This document shows positions 55,030 to 64,000 of a stretch of DNA of 64,000 nucleotides, piece after piece; within the stretch, counting starts at the first letter, position 1; every line of letters begins with the position of its first letter. Under the pieces are notes generated by a model that searched no databases, had not been told where the DNA came from, and saw nothing but the letters and a program-made list of their open reading frames with translations. This DNA comes from Suttonella indologenes. GTDB taxonomy: Bacteria; Pseudomonadota; Gammaproteobacteria; Cardiobacteriales; Cardiobacteriaceae. The stretch is taken from the NCBI RefSeq assembly GCF_900460215.1, contig NZ_UHIA01000002.1, positions 1 to 64,000 on the forward strand, in the 5' to 3' direction. Made by a program: the position numbers and the translations under genes.

Positions 55030-57308
55030 AGATCCTCATCATGCAACAAATCTTCATGACGGCTGCCTAGGGTAAAATCCATATCCATATCATCGACCCA
55101 GACCTCACGGATGTTATCGGTCAGTTTGTTGTTGCTAGCTTGGGGGTCGTCATCGCCCGGGAATATATCCACAGGACTTAAAACTTCTTCATAACCATAC
55201 CATTGAGGTACCTGGCTTTGATATTGCTCGCGCATTTTTTCCGCAGCAAGACGAATGTCGTCAGGAACTTTGTCATTGCGATCCGGCAAGAGCCAAGGTA
55301 CGCGTCCTTTAAATAATTTGTTTCCGTCCATAAGCATAAAGAACTGCCCTTTGGGTAACTGCAGCAGGTCGGTAGCCGCCAACAACGGTACTTGGACTTC
55401 CTGCATACGAGATTGTGTTGAGGACGTGAAATCTACCGAAGAATTAGGGTCGGAGGAATCAGATGTGCCGGAGAAGACCAGTAAATCATTGACCTTTATT
55501 TGACGCTGCTTGCGTACAAACATGTTGCTGGTGTCCTCATCCTGTACGCGAAACATGATGACAGTATTAAAGTTACCGAACATTTGGTTGGCATAGGCTT
55601 TGCTTCCCAGGCGTGCCTCGAAATCCGAGGAGGTCTGTGTATAGGCAGTTACAGATACGCCGGCCCCCCCGGCTTTGTTCAGCGAGGGAATTAAGGTTTT
55701 ATCAGCCGGCTCATTAGCTTCGTCGATATGGACCCGAATCGGTCGGATGCGCCGCGCTTTGCCAATATCGGGCAGACCTTGGTCGCGACCCTCTTTGTAA
55801 ATGCGTCCGTACTGCGAGGTTAGATCAGAGAGCATGGAAGCACCGACAGTGCGAGCGACCTCCTGATCGGAGAGGGCATCGAGGCCTACATAGACAATTC
55901 CTCCGGACTGGATAATGCTCCCCCATTCAAACACCGGCTTTTGCGGATCGAGGTTGGCCGGGGAAATGAGATCAGCTACTGCACCGGTCGTCATTTTTTC
56001 TAAAAACGGATCAAGAGAAGCCACTAACTTACTTAAATATTGTTGGTCAGTGACAAAGGCTTTCGTTAGAGATTGGGCGGTATCGAGCTCATTTGCCGTG
56101 AACAGCAGCTTGCCCTGATTGTGTTTGTAAATCAGATAGCGAGCCAAAGCATCGCGGTCGCGGCTGATTTTGCTGATGTCGTCCATCAGGCCGGCGGCAC
56201 GCCGGTCTTCGGCTTTCGGCAATGCGAGTATACGTTGGTATTCTTTGAGGGTATTTTCATAGCCGGTCATGCGCGAGCTCAAAAGTTGGTCCATAAACTC
56301 AATATACAGGGGCTCCAAGCTTTGGCTGTACTGCTTGATCAACGGATAGGTAGGAGTCTTGCCCACGGCTACAAGGCCCTTGGCGATCTGGTTGACATAG
56401 CCCCAGACAAATTCGCGGAAGGCGGCCGACTGGCCTTCGCCCGGCATCTGTGCGGCAATCCGTGTCGCCACTTCGGTGATACGCATAAACGAACCGACTG
56501 GGTTGTATTGCGCCGAAATAGAAGGATAGCCGAGGTGGAACAGATAGAACTTGTCTTCACGACCGGCACGCAGTGCCTCCGAGTAACAGCGCAGCATCAG
56601 ATCGGCATCCCCTTTGGGGTCTATGACAATCACCACATCGCCACGGGCAATGTCTTGCGAGATAATCAGTTCGGCCAGGCGTGTTTTTCCGACCCGGGTT
56701 GTGCCCAACACCAAGGTATGGCCGACGCGGTTGTGCAGTTCTTGCAAGATCTGTTGCTCCGGCTCGTACATACCTACCGCATGCAGCCAGGGATAACCCT
56801 CCAATTTGGGTGCCGGCGGCCAAGGATTAAGGAAAAACAGCGGATGCTCCTCAGGAGCCGAAGATGATGTGAAATTAACCAGCCATTGCCAGCCTTTGCG
56901 ATGCTCTAACTTATATTCCATACGCCGCACTAAGCGGTAGCTGTAAGGCATTTGTCGATATTTGGCGTTTTTGGATTGGTTCAGGTCATAGGCACGTTGA
57001 GTGTGGATGGCCGTCCACTCAAAGCCCATGCCTAAAAATTGTACCTTCTGCGAGTTAGGTACATCGCGTGAGTGCATGCGGTAGAGGGGCAAACGGGTAA
57101 GTTGACGCTGATAACGCTTGATTTTATGGCCACGCCAAAAGAGCGCGATGGCACGCAGCATAAATAATCCTGCCAAAGTGAAAGCCACTGTGGGAATCAC
57201 AAATGCCAATTCAGATGCCAAAACTAACATGATTGCCAGGACTGTATAAGTCCAAGCAGGAATATATTCAACCACGTCGCGCAGGAGGACTTCTTTTTGG
57301 TAGCTCAT
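55026..57308 (-). CDS. traD: TraD-like coupling protein of GI-type T4SS (TIGR03743)
   Basis: This 760-aa FtsK/VirD4-type ATPase brings the relaxase-DNA complex to the channel. It has N-terminal spans (residues about 18-55), Walker A GTTRVGKT (202-209), Walker B VVIVIDPKGDAD and the later IHIDEANEPADK-type segment (RVHIDEANEPADKTL). The C terminus is acidic. Overlaps on both ends show tight translational coupling. Confidence 0.92.
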   Translation of the reverse strand: MSYQKEVLLRDVVEYIPAWTYTVLAIMLVLASELAFVIPTVAFTLAGLFMLRAIALFWRGHKIKRYQRQLTRLPLYRMHSRDVPNSQKVQFLGMGFEWTAIHTQRAYDLNQSKNAKYRQMPYSYRLVRRMEYKLEHRKGWQWLVNFTSSSAPEEHPLFFLNPWPPAPKLEGYPWLHAVGMYEPEQQILQELHNRVGHTLVLGTTRVGKTRLAELIISQDIARGDVVIVIDPKGDADLMLRCYSEALRAGREDKFYLFHLGYPSISAQYNPVGSFMRITEVATRIAAQMPGEGQSAAFREFVWGYVNQIAKGLVAVGKTPTYPLIKQYSQSLEPLYIEFMDQLLSSRMTGYENTLKEYQRILALPKAEDRRAAGLMDDISKISRDRDALARYLIYKHNQGKLLFTANELDTAQSLTKAFVTDQQYLSKLVASLDPFLEKMTTGAVADLISPANLDPQKPVFEWGSIIQSGGIVYVGLDALSDQEVARTVGASMLSDLTSQYGRIYKEGRDQGLPDIGKARRIRPIRVHIDEANEPADKTLIPSLNKAGGAGVSVTAYTQTSSDFEARLGSKAYANQMFGNFNTVIMFRVQDEDTSNMFVRKQRQIKVNDLLVFSGTSDSSDPNSSVDFTSSTQSRMQEVQVPLLAATDLLQLPKGQFFMLMDGNKLFKGRVPWLLPDRNDKVPDDIRLAAEKMREQYQSQVPQWYGYEEVLSPVDIFPGDDDPQASNNKLTDNIREVWVDDMDMDFTLGSRHEDLLHDEDL

Positions 57309-58192
57309 TTGATAACCCCTCCGAGCAGACTGTATTTATAGGTAATAGAGGCTACATATTGACGCGTCTCTTGATAAGGTGGAATGCCACCATATTTTTG
57401 TACTGCACCGGGTCCGGCGTTGTAGGCAGCCAAAGCTAAGGGCAGAGACCCGAAATCCTGCAATTGCTGCTTAAGATAGCGAGCACCAGCATGTACATTA
57501 TGATAAGGGTCGTAGTATTGGACTTCGCTGAGTCCTAGATTCTTGGCGGTTGCCGGCATTAACTGCATCAGACCCATAGCTCCCTTATGAGATTTTGCAC
57601 GGGTATTAAATGCTGATTCTTGGTCGATTACTGCATGTAGCAGATTGAGATCAATGCCGACCTCAGCCGCTACACGTTCGATAATAGCTGCGGTATTGCC
57701 GGCAATCAGAATTTCGTCTGAAGTTGTGGTGGGTGAAAGCAGAGCAGGATGCGGTTCAGATCTGCTTCCACCCGGTGTTGTCAAAGTGCGCTCGACTGCA
57801 ATATCTGCCGCCGGTGTAGCAATGACTGCCGCGCTGCGTGCTAGCATGGCCTCGGGTTCCAGTTCAGCCCACAGAGCCTCGCGGCTCTGAAAACTCAAGG
57901 CGCGGTTGTCAAAACCGAAGCGTAGGCTGGTATTGCTGCGGTTTTTGACCAAGAAATTGAACATCTCGATACGGGAAGGGAATTGATATCGACGTCCGTC
58001 AACGCGAACAGTCCATGGCCATGGTACTTCCAAGCTATGGCTTTTACGGCTGCTCTGACCTAGAGCGAATCGATAGAGGGATTCGTCGCTGACGCCATAA
58101 CGGATAGCAACCTGACGATAGAGCTCAGGCAACTCGGCAGTGGCTGTTGTAGGCATTAATAGCAAAACGGTGATCAGTTGAAGGACTTTCAC
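57305..58192 (-). CDS. Lytic transglycosylase (SLT domain) of the T4SS
   Basis: This 295-aa exported enzyme has a signal peptide (LQLITVLLLMPTTATA). The C-terminal SLT fold has the catalytic Glu in HAVIDQESAFNTRAKS, then GAMGLMQLMPATAKNLG and AYNAGPGAVQKYGGIPPYQE. It opens gaps in peptidoglycan for the channel, the VirB1 role. Confidence 0.9.
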   Translation of the reverse strand: MKVLQLITVLLLMPTTATAELPELYRQVAIRYGVSDESLYRFALGQSSRKSHSLEVPWPWTVRVDGRRYQFPSRIEMFNFLVKNRSNTSLRFGFDNRALSFQSREALWAELEPEAMLARSAAVIATPAADIAVERTLTTPGGSRSEPHPALLSPTTTSDEILIAGNTAAIIERVAAEVGIDLNLLHAVIDQESAFNTRAKSHKGAMGLMQLMPATAKNLGLSEVQYYDPYHNVHAGARYLKQQLQDFGSLPLALAAYNAGPGAVQKYGGIPPYQETRQYVASITYKYSLLGGVIK

Positions 58193-58920
58193 ATTAGTCC
58201 CCTAGCATCTACATTACTGCCAGCTGTGGCATAATCATCAAAATCTTCCGTAAATCTAATAGGCTGATGGGGATTAAGTCGGCGACCGTTATATCGAACA
58301 CTTTTAATACAATCTAAAAGCAATTTTCTATAGCCGGAATCGGTTGCATATCCTGCTCTTGCTAAAGCATCAATAGCGTCTGCCGGAGTTCGTGCAGAAA
58401 AATAACCATGCTTTCTATAACGCCCATTCCTGACGACAAAATCAACTCTGTCACGAATACTCTCATCAATGGTATTGAGGTTTTTAAATGGCGCCATGAT
58501 CCAGACACTTTTTCCTTTGACTTCCTCACGTGTCCGACACATAGTATAACTTTCTCCTTTCACAGCTTTTATTCCGAAAAGGTTGTTTTTTGCACAAACT
58601 TTAGCACCCCAATTAGATTCACCACACCATTGAGCAGCCAACACTGTTGGATGCGGTTCGCCAAATTTCTGTGCAATCTTTGCAATAGTGATAAAATTTT
58701 GATGTCTACTTTTGGCATCACGACCTGGTAATAGATGTGATGCATTTCCAATAACTCCGATTGTTGGATTTTCATCTCCACTCATGCCACTATTGCCGTA
58801 CCCCATTTCTGCCTCTTCGAAGTTTTCTGAATAATCAGACTCTGTTTCCTGACGGTCGCAACCCCATAAGGCAATTACAACCAGGAACAGAAAACATAGT
58901 GATAGGACAGAGATTTTCAT
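58189..58920 (-). CDS. Glucosaminidase-like (GH73/FlgJ-type) lipoprotein
   Basis: This 243-aa protein has a lipobox-like ALWGC after a signal sequence. The domain has LAAQWCGESNWG with the likely catalytic Glu, then KNNLFGIKAVKGES and the FSARTPADAIDALARAGYAT block of N-acetylglucosaminidases. A second peptidoglycan hydrolase right beside a lytic transglycosylase is unusual in this T4SS type. It could share the job of wall opening. Confidence 0.78.
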   Translation of the reverse strand: MKISVLSLCFLFLVVIALWGCDRQETESDYSENFEEAEMGYGNSGMSGDENPTIGVIGNASHLLPGRDAKSRHQNFITIAKIAQKFGEPHPTVLAAQWCGESNWGAKVCAKNNLFGIKAVKGESYTMCRTREEVKGKSVWIMAPFKNLNTIDESIRDRVDFVVRNGRYRKHGYFSARTPADAIDALARAGYATDSGYRKLLLDCIKSVRYNGRRLNPHQPIRFTEDFDDYATAGSNVDARGLM

Positions 58921-58944
58921 TATTTGAGATAGCCTGATTCAGCA

Positions 58945-59142
58945 TCATTTTTTGGCTTCATAAGTTACACGAGGCTTAGTTTTCACAGTATCAGGTATGC
59001 ACCAATAGGTGCGGTTGTTCCAACTAACGGTAAGATCACGCTCTCGCCAGTTACAGTCGCGGGAAGGATTACCTGGCTGATTCAAAACGGTGCAAGCGTT
59101 AAGCAGTATCAGGCTGCCCAACAGGCATAGGCTGCGTTTCAT
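58945..59142 (-). CDS. Small lipoprotein of the T4SS operon
   Basis: This 65-aa protein has the lipobox LNAC (LCLLGSLILLNAC) and a short mature part with two cysteines (DCNWRERD, YWCIPDT). It overlaps the PilL-like gene by four bases. No family was recognised. Confidence 0.6.
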   Translation of the reverse strand: MKRSLCLLGSLILLNACTVLNQPGNPSRDCNWRERDLTVSWNNRTYWCIPDTVKTKPRVTYEAKK

Positions 59143-59840
59143 CGGCTGCCTCCTTTAGATTGGACGTTGCGTAAAAAAATCCCCATATCAAAGCTCTCCT
59201 GGGCGGAAGTCTGATCAGTAATGGTTTCTGCCTGAACGGAATGAACAGAATGCTTGTTACTGCTGCTTTGACCTGGGGAAAAAGATGATACTTGGCTTAA
59301 TGAAGAGTCCAAACGGCGCTCTTTGAGGCTGCGAGTGTCCTTGGATGTGGCGTTACTGATTTCGCCAGCTAGTGAAAAAACTGTTGCAGGAAATTCTGTT
59401 TCTGTTGCAGTTGGATACAGGGATGGGGTATTAAGTGTTGGAGCCAGTACCGTGTGATAGCGTTGGTTGACCTCATACGAGATAAGGCGGTTAACCGGAT
59501 CGACGACCAAATCCCAAGCATCTCCCGATAGATATTCCAAAGCTTTTCCTAGAGGGATAGGATTGAGAGTACGTTTATACTCCGGATAGGGTTGGTTATA
59601 TAGTCTCCAGATAGCCGGATCGGCATTGGATTCTGCGGCTAATGTCCAGCCGCTGCCGTCTAATAGCTGCGTTAGACCACTACCGATACTTGTTGCTGTA
59701 ATGGTCTTATAAACAGGGGTGTTCAGATCCATGCTGTTGCCATCCAAACCCTCGACTATGGTGTAGCCGTTGCCGTAATACGTCTGTGCTTGTAGACCGA
59801 CAGCGGACAGCAAAATCGGAAGAAATACTAAGCGCCGCAT
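59139..59840 (-). CDS. PilL-like N-terminal domain protein, TIGR03748
   Basis: This 233-aa exported protein begins the T4SS operon, with GGAGAGATT ahead of the ATG. Signal peptide, then YYGNGYTIVEG, IGSGLTQLLDGSGWTLA and LNPIPLGKALEYLSGDAWDLVVDP are typical of the TIGR03748 transfer protein, which has a PilL-type STN-like domain. The tail is Ser/Gln-rich and disordered. Confidence 0.8.
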   Translation of the reverse strand: MRRLVFLPILLSAVGLQAQTYYGNGYTIVEGLDGNSMDLNTPVYKTITATSIGSGLTQLLDGSGWTLAAESNADPAIWRLYNQPYPEYKRTLNPIPLGKALEYLSGDAWDLVVDPVNRLISYEVNQRYHTVLAPTLNTPSLYPTATETEFPATVFSLAGEISNATSKDTRSLKERRLDSSLSQVSSFSPGQSSSNKHSVHSVQAETITDQTSAQESFDMGIFLRNVQSKGGSR

Positions 59841-60157
59841 AATCTCTCCTCTCAGAACAAATGAAGTTATTGTGGTGAGTTGATTTTACTGTTTCAGAGA
59901 ATATGGGATATTTTAACTTTATAAAATGCACCATATTTATGGATGAAAAATCCAATAAAGGCTAGTGTAAGAGCAAGGGCTCCTATCCTAAAGGGTGCTC
60001 TGCACGGCCTTCACGGCCGTACAGAGCACTAAAGTTCAAAGGAAAGGGCACGAAGGGCTGAAAGGTTGTTAAGGGCTTAAAGGTCTAAAGGTTTAAAGTA
60101 TGCACATAATTCCAATTCCTTTCAGTGTCAGTATGGACATAATTAACAACACTCGTT
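59841..60157. other. Hairpin-rich intergenic region, oriT candidate
   Basis: This gap separates the T4SS operon from the divergent relaxase operon. It has a 15-bp-arm hairpin at 59995-60029 (GTGCTCTGCACGGCC, TTCAC loop, one mismatch), a purine-rich run with repeated AAAGG/AAGGG (60030-60098), and two 13-bp direct repeats TATG(C/G)ACATAATT at 60099-60111 and 60132-60144. Hairpins and repeats next to a MobH relaxase gene are what an oriT looks like. Promoters for both operons must also be here. Confidence 0.5.
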
Positions 60158-60670
60158 ATGTCAATAACATATTCCCCCTTCATATCAAGAGCCAAAGAAA
60201 TGAAACGATTTGAGACAGGGCATCTAGCTCCCATCTACATTAATGCCGTTAACAGAATGGCGCCGGTTATTGAGCAACTGCTAAAGCAATACGAGGGGTG
60301 GTTCAAAAGAGATTATTTTGAAGATCTAGACAATCCCGAAACAGCATTGCGTAAATTTATACGCGAATTTGACGAATATTATCCGGCCAATCTTGAGCCC
60401 ATGCGCTATCGGCTCGCGTTACGGACTATCATTGTCGAGCTTGATTGCTGGTATTACCGCACTAATGCGGTTGACGTGCAAAATCGGATCATAGAAGTCT
60501 GGCAGCCATTACGGGAAACCTACCGTGAATTTGTACATCGTCATACTACGGCAGGTTATATCGTTGAAAATGGCGGCAGTTATGACGAAAAATATCCTTC
60601 CGGCGATATTATTGTGTCCTGGATCCATAATATTCTTAATACTAGGGGTATCCCCTTTAATCTGGAATAA
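60158..60670 (+). CDS. Hypothetical protein upstream of the relaxase
   Basis: This 170-aa acidic, helical protein has an alternative start at 60200 (MKRFETGHLAPIY). Conserved-looking pieces are FIREFDEYYPANLEPMRYRL and IIVELDCWYYRTNAVD. It ends five bases before the relaxase. It may be an accessory factor for oriT processing, judged only from position. No family was recognised. Confidence 0.55.
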   Translation: MSITYSPFISRAKEMKRFETGHLAPIYINAVNRMAPVIEQLLKQYEGWFKRDYFEDLDNPETALRKFIREFDEYYPANLEPMRYRLALRTIIVELDCWYYRTNAVDVQNRIIEVWQPLRETYREFVHRHTTAGYIVENGGSYDEKYPSGDIIVSWIHNILNTRGIPFNLE

Positions 60671-60675
60671 CTAAG

Positions 60676-62592
60676 ATGTTCAAATTGCCCTTATTTCGTA
60701 AGAAGCAACAACTGCACCGGGATGGACAGGTTGATATGCGCAAACTTCCGGTAATGCACGCTCAGGAATTAATTGATTTTACACTGCAACATAACCGCCT
60801 ACGCAACATCAAGCGAATTGTTCAGATTGATGACGATACATGGGATATCCTGTATCAGGAAACCATCGAAAAATTTGCCGAAATGGTACAGATGATACCG
60901 GCTTCACAAGCCCATCATCATGCCGTGCCGGGAGGATTGCTTATTCACACCTTGGAAGTGATAGAACACGCGTTGACTCTGCGCCAGCAATACAAACTCC
61001 CTTTATTCGCCGACCAGGACAAGCAGGAAGCAGAGCGCCATGTCTGGACCTTCGCCATTTTCGTGGCAGCTCTGCTGCATGATGCCGGAAAGCGGATCAC
61101 CATGTGTCGTCTGATATTCCCAGACAACACCATCCTGCAACCCTTCGATGCTATCAGTAAACACAGCGGACGCAATTACCGTATCGCGTTTATAGATACA
61201 AAATACTACGCTTTGCACGAGACGCTCGGCGCTACGCTGATGGGGTGGTTGCTCAATCCGATTGCGCTGAATTATTTGCTGCCGCGTTTGCACATTGTGC
61301 AGGAGGTGCTTGATTACATCCACGAGAGTGAGGAGCAGGGCATCATCGGAAAAATCCTCAAAACCGCCGATAGGCATTCTACCGGAGGTAGTCTGGCACA
61401 TAGCAAAACGAGACGCTTTGCGGGTGCCGAGCTACTTAATATAGGCGAGCGTCTGATGACTCAGCTGCGCCAGTTACTGGCATCCAATCATTTTGTAATT
61501 AATCGCAGCAACGGCAACGTATATACCACTGGGCAAGGCTATACCTATATTCTCAGTAAGATCCTTGCTGATGATTTACGAGAAAGTCTGCGAGAGCAGG
61601 GGCAAACTGACATTCCTTCAGATAATCTGCGGATTTTCGATATTCTTCAGGAGTCAGGTTTTGCTGAAACAAATACTGATGGGCAGATCATGCACCATAT
61701 TGAACGAATATATCAGGGAAAAAAAGATGTGTTTAGCGTGATCAAATTCCGCACAGCCAAATTATTCCGGACTCAGCCTCCCGAATTTGGCGGCACTATC
61801 CGTGAAGTAGAAGGTAAAGTAACTAAATCTCCATCTGAAGCAGTTAACCACCAAAAGCCTCAACTGAAACAGGAGGCTGCAAAATCCCTGCCTAATGCAG
61901 AGGATAAACAGACTATCTATGATGAAACAGGTGATGAACTCTTTGGAGCTGCAACAGAGAAAAACACATGGGAATCTGCAATAGATGTGGGCGACAACAT
62001 AAATACTGGGACAGTTAATCAGGTCATACCATTGTCTGCAACAGAAGAAAGAATTCAGATAAGAATGGGCGAGATGATAAGCTCAGACGAGTCTAATACC
62101 AGTACAGAAACAACATACCAATCTGCAACAGACGAGCAAAAGTACACCGATCCTATGGCAGAAATGGATATTGCAAAAGCATTTTTAGATTGGTTCTGCG
62201 ATCAGATCCGAACCAGAAACATTATTATCAATGCTACCGGCACCTTGGCTAATAAAGTAGTTCATCAAGATAGTTACGCTGTGGCGTTGGTAACACCTCG
62301 GATTTTTTCGCAGTTTGCATGTGATGTTTTGGGACTTTCAGAGGCTCAAAGCAAAGATAAGAGTATTATTTCCAAAATACAGGCACCTATACATGCTAAA
62401 AAGCTCAATATTCCAGCTAAAAAAGGCCAGATACATTACTATCAACTTAAACATAGTGAGACTGCTGCGTTTAATCAACGTGCCAAACTATTCTTTTACT
62501 TATTCGATATTGACAAAATCGCTGGTGATAATAAGGATGTTAAACAGATCTTTGATGAAACTGAAATAAACAAAAACTTGGCAAAAGTTTAA
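60676..62592 (+). CDS. traI: MobH-family relaxase (TraI, TIGR03760-like)
   Basis: This 638-aa relaxase nicks oriT and leads the strand into the recipient. The N-terminal TraI_2 domain has HHHAVPGGLLIHTLEV (H80-H82, H91) and the HD pair LLHDAGK (H135, D136), the metal-binding core of MobH enzymes. A long acidic linker (about 370-490) precedes a C-terminal DUF1528-like domain (AFLDWFCDQIRTRNIIIN; YAVALVTPRIFSQFAC). It is the last ICE gene before attR; relatives usually have an integrase gene here. Confidence 0.9.
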   Translation: MFKLPLFRKKQQLHRDGQVDMRKLPVMHAQELIDFTLQHNRLRNIKRIVQIDDDTWDILYQETIEKFAEMVQMIPASQAHHHAVPGGLLIHTLEVIEHALTLRQQYKLPLFADQDKQEAERHVWTFAIFVAALLHDAGKRITMCRLIFPDNTILQPFDAISKHSGRNYRIAFIDTKYYALHETLGATLMGWLLNPIALNYLLPRLHIVQEVLDYIHESEEQGIIGKILKTADRHSTGGSLAHSKTRRFAGAELLNIGERLMTQLRQLLASNHFVINRSNGNVYTTGQGYTYILSKILADDLRESLREQGQTDIPSDNLRIFDILQESGFAETNTDGQIMHHIERIYQGKKDVFSVIKFRTAKLFRTQPPEFGGTIREVEGKVTKSPSEAVNHQKPQLKQEAAKSLPNAEDKQTIYDETGDELFGAATEKNTWESAIDVGDNINTGTVNQVIPLSATEERIQIRMGEMISSDESNTSTETTYQSATDEQKYTDPMAEMDIAKAFLDWFCDQIRTRNIIINATGTLANKVVHQDSYAVALVTPRIFSQFACDVLGLSEAQSKDKSIISKIQAPIHAKKLNIPAKKGQIHYYQLKHSETAAFNQRAKLFFYLFDIDKIAGDNKDVKQIFDETEINKNLAKV

Positions 62593-62651
62593 TATGGTGT
62601 TACTCTTTATTGCGAGCATTTCATATGTACTCACCTAGGGTGTTATTAACT

Positions 62652-63938
62652 TTACTCTTTCATTAGGAATTGACGTTTGCCCAGTTGGTCGAACCATTGA
62701 TCGAGTTCGGCGGCGTTTAAACCGGCTTCGCCTGCGCTGAGCAGACCTTCGCGCAGACGCTTGCGGTCTTGCGCGGTTTGCAGGCGTCCGATAAACCATG
62801 TGCCGGCATTGGAAAGGGCTTTGTAGTCCAAATCAATCGGGTTTTGCGTGGACAGAACGAGTCCGAGACCAAAGGCGCGCGCCTGTTTGAGCAGGGTCAG
62901 GAAAGCGGCTTTGCTGGCGGGATTGCTGTTAGGCGGCAGATAGCCGGCGATTTCGTCCATATAGAGAATGGCGCGCAGGGTGGAAGTGCCTTGTTGGCGG
63001 CGCATCCAGGCAATTAGTTTCGTCAGTAGCAGGCTGACAAAATACATTCTTTCGCTGTCGCTTAAATGCGCGATGTTCAAAATGCTGGTTTGGGCGCGTT
63101 TTTCAGGGCTGTAAAACAGGTTTTCGCAATCCAGCGCTTTGCCGCTGCGCCATTGGGCGAAGCCCGGTGCGGCAAGAAGATTGTTCAGTCCTAAGGCAAG
63201 GGATTGGCGTGATTTTTCCGGAAAGACTTGCGAAAGCGGCAAGATGCCGATTTTTTCAAAAGGCGGTCGGCTGATGGCGGCAATTAAGCCGCCTAAGTCT
63301 ATGCTTTGCTGCTGCGTCCAGAAATGATTGAATATGTGCGTGAGGAAGACATGCGCCGGCGACAGGCTGTCATTGTCTTGCTTGAGCAAGGCAAGCAGAC
63401 TTGCCGCGCTGCTGTCAAGATAGTCGGCATAGGCTTCGCGATTGGTTTGAATTTCGGCGGGCGGCGGCGGGAAATCGCCGATTAGTGCCAGCGGCAGACC
63501 AAGGCTGCTGCCCGGCGTGTAGAGATGTACGGGATTGCCGGCTTTGAGCATTTGCATGCGTTCGCTGCTTTGCCCTGATTGTTCAATGCCTTGCCGCCAT
63601 TGCTCGGCGGTGTTTTCCGCCCATGTCGGCGCATCGATGCCTTGCTGGGCTAAGACGTCGGCATCGGCATAAGGCAGAAAATCTTCTGCCTGCAAACGGG
63701 GAAAATTGAGCAAGAGATTGCCTAAATCGCCTTTGGGGTCAATGGCGATGACGGGGATATTGTCTAATGCCGCTTCTTCCAAGAGGCTGATGCCCAATCC
63801 GGTTTTGCCTGAACCGGTCATGCCGATAATCACGGCATGAGTGCATAAATCCGCGGCATCGTAGAGCAGGGGGCGTTGCTCCGGCTGAATTTCATTGCCC
63901 AGATAAAATTGTCCGATGTTTTCAGGAATTTGATTCAT
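62652..63938 (-). pseudogene. HerA/YjgR-like ATPase, N-terminal fragment cut off by ICE integration
   Basis: The ATG at 63938 (MNQIPENIGQFYLGNEI) has GGGAGG ahead. The 428 codons carry Walker A GMTGSGKTGLG, AIDPKGDLGNLLLNFP, ILYMDEIAGYLPP as Walker B and LVLSTQNPIDLDYKALSNAG, the hexameric HerA/FtsK-type core. It ends FLMKE* because ICE sequence supplies the stop; the missing half is at 3950-5014. An N-terminal protein could still be made, as all its expression signals are intact. Confidence 0.85.
62658..62671. repeat. attR: right ICE junction core
   Basis: TTTCATTAGGAATT, the partner of attL at 5009-5022 with two mismatches. Beyond it the HerA-like N-terminal half starts; on the ICE side only seven more bases of this half's frame (GAG TAA) remain. 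Confidence 0.75.
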
Positions 63939-64000
63939 GCGTCCTCCCATAAGGCGAGCAATGCGAGCAAATCCGCCTGCTCGATAAAAATGCTGGCTTG
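63935..64000 (-). CDS. C-terminal end of a host gene upstream of the HerA-like gene, partial
   Basis: A frame open from the window edge ends ...FIEQADLLALLALWEDA with a stop that overlaps the HerA-like ATG (ATGA). The overlap suggests a two-gene operon. The piece is too short to identify. Confidence 0.4.
   Translation of the reverse strand, partial: QASIFIEQADLLALLALWEDA

Overview
The window holds one almost complete integrative and conjugative element (ICE) of about 57.7 kb (roughly 5009 to 62671) with host chromosome on both sides. The host looks gammaproteobacterial, because an rnr-rlmB pair lies next to a HerA/YjgR-like ATPase gene. I cannot name the genus from sequence alone. The left flank has the end of a nucleotide-sugar dehydratase gene, an rnr reading frame with many frameshifts, rlmB and a 93-bp palindromic MITE-like repeat. 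The ICE sits inside the HerA-like gene: the N-terminal half is at the right edge, the C-terminal half is at the left edge, and a 14-bp imperfect core (attL/attR) lies at each junction. The two halves rejoin in frame across the core.

The ICE belongs to the PFGI-1/ICEHin1056 (GI-type) group. From the left it carries a maintenance and replication block (parA, parB, DUF2857, an STY4528-like replication protein, TIGR03761, DUF3158, ssb, a type IA topoisomerase). Two T4SS-type genes (TIGR03765, TIGR03756) are interspersed in it. Two large repeat arrays lie here: ten 33-bp palindromic units inside the replication gene, and a 48-bp array of 21 full units plus partial ones just downstream. A cargo insertion follows at 18.06-20.95 kb: a C5 cytosine methyltransferase, a flavin oxidoreductase fragment and an IS256-family element. 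It is flanked on each side by the first codons of a truncated ICE gene.

From 21 to 35 kb is a minus-strand region of small accessory genes (Api92/DUF1281-like, DUF2958, a DUF2958-SNF2 helicase fusion, DUF29, DUF6094 methyltransferase, DUF3275, DUF3577, a PemK-like toxin-antitoxin pair and several tiny membrane proteins). Fifteen genes here and at 40 kb start just behind a compact leader RNA whose hairpins compete with one another and can hide the Shine-Dalgarno sequence. Five of these leaders also begin with a larger conserved RNA domain. Its helices covary between copies, and in four of the five a sigma70-type promoter sits a fixed short distance upstream. This repeated cis-regulatory RNA is the most striking feature of the window and I do not recognise it as a named family.

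From 35 to 42 kb are two divergent tyrosine recombinases, umuDC, a SprT-like protease, a serine resolvase, a coiled-coil membrane protein and a second toxin-antitoxin pair. From 42 to 59.8 kb a minus-strand operon encodes the GI-type T4SS from TraG back to the PilL-like protein, including VirB4-like and TraD ATPases and two peptidoglycan hydrolases. A 317-bp hairpin-rich gap at 59.84-60.16 kb is the best oriT candidate. The MobH relaxase is last, just inside attR. The maintenance block would keep the element, the recombinases would move it, the relaxase and T4SS would transfer it, and the leader-controlled genes look like a coordinately regulated accessory set.
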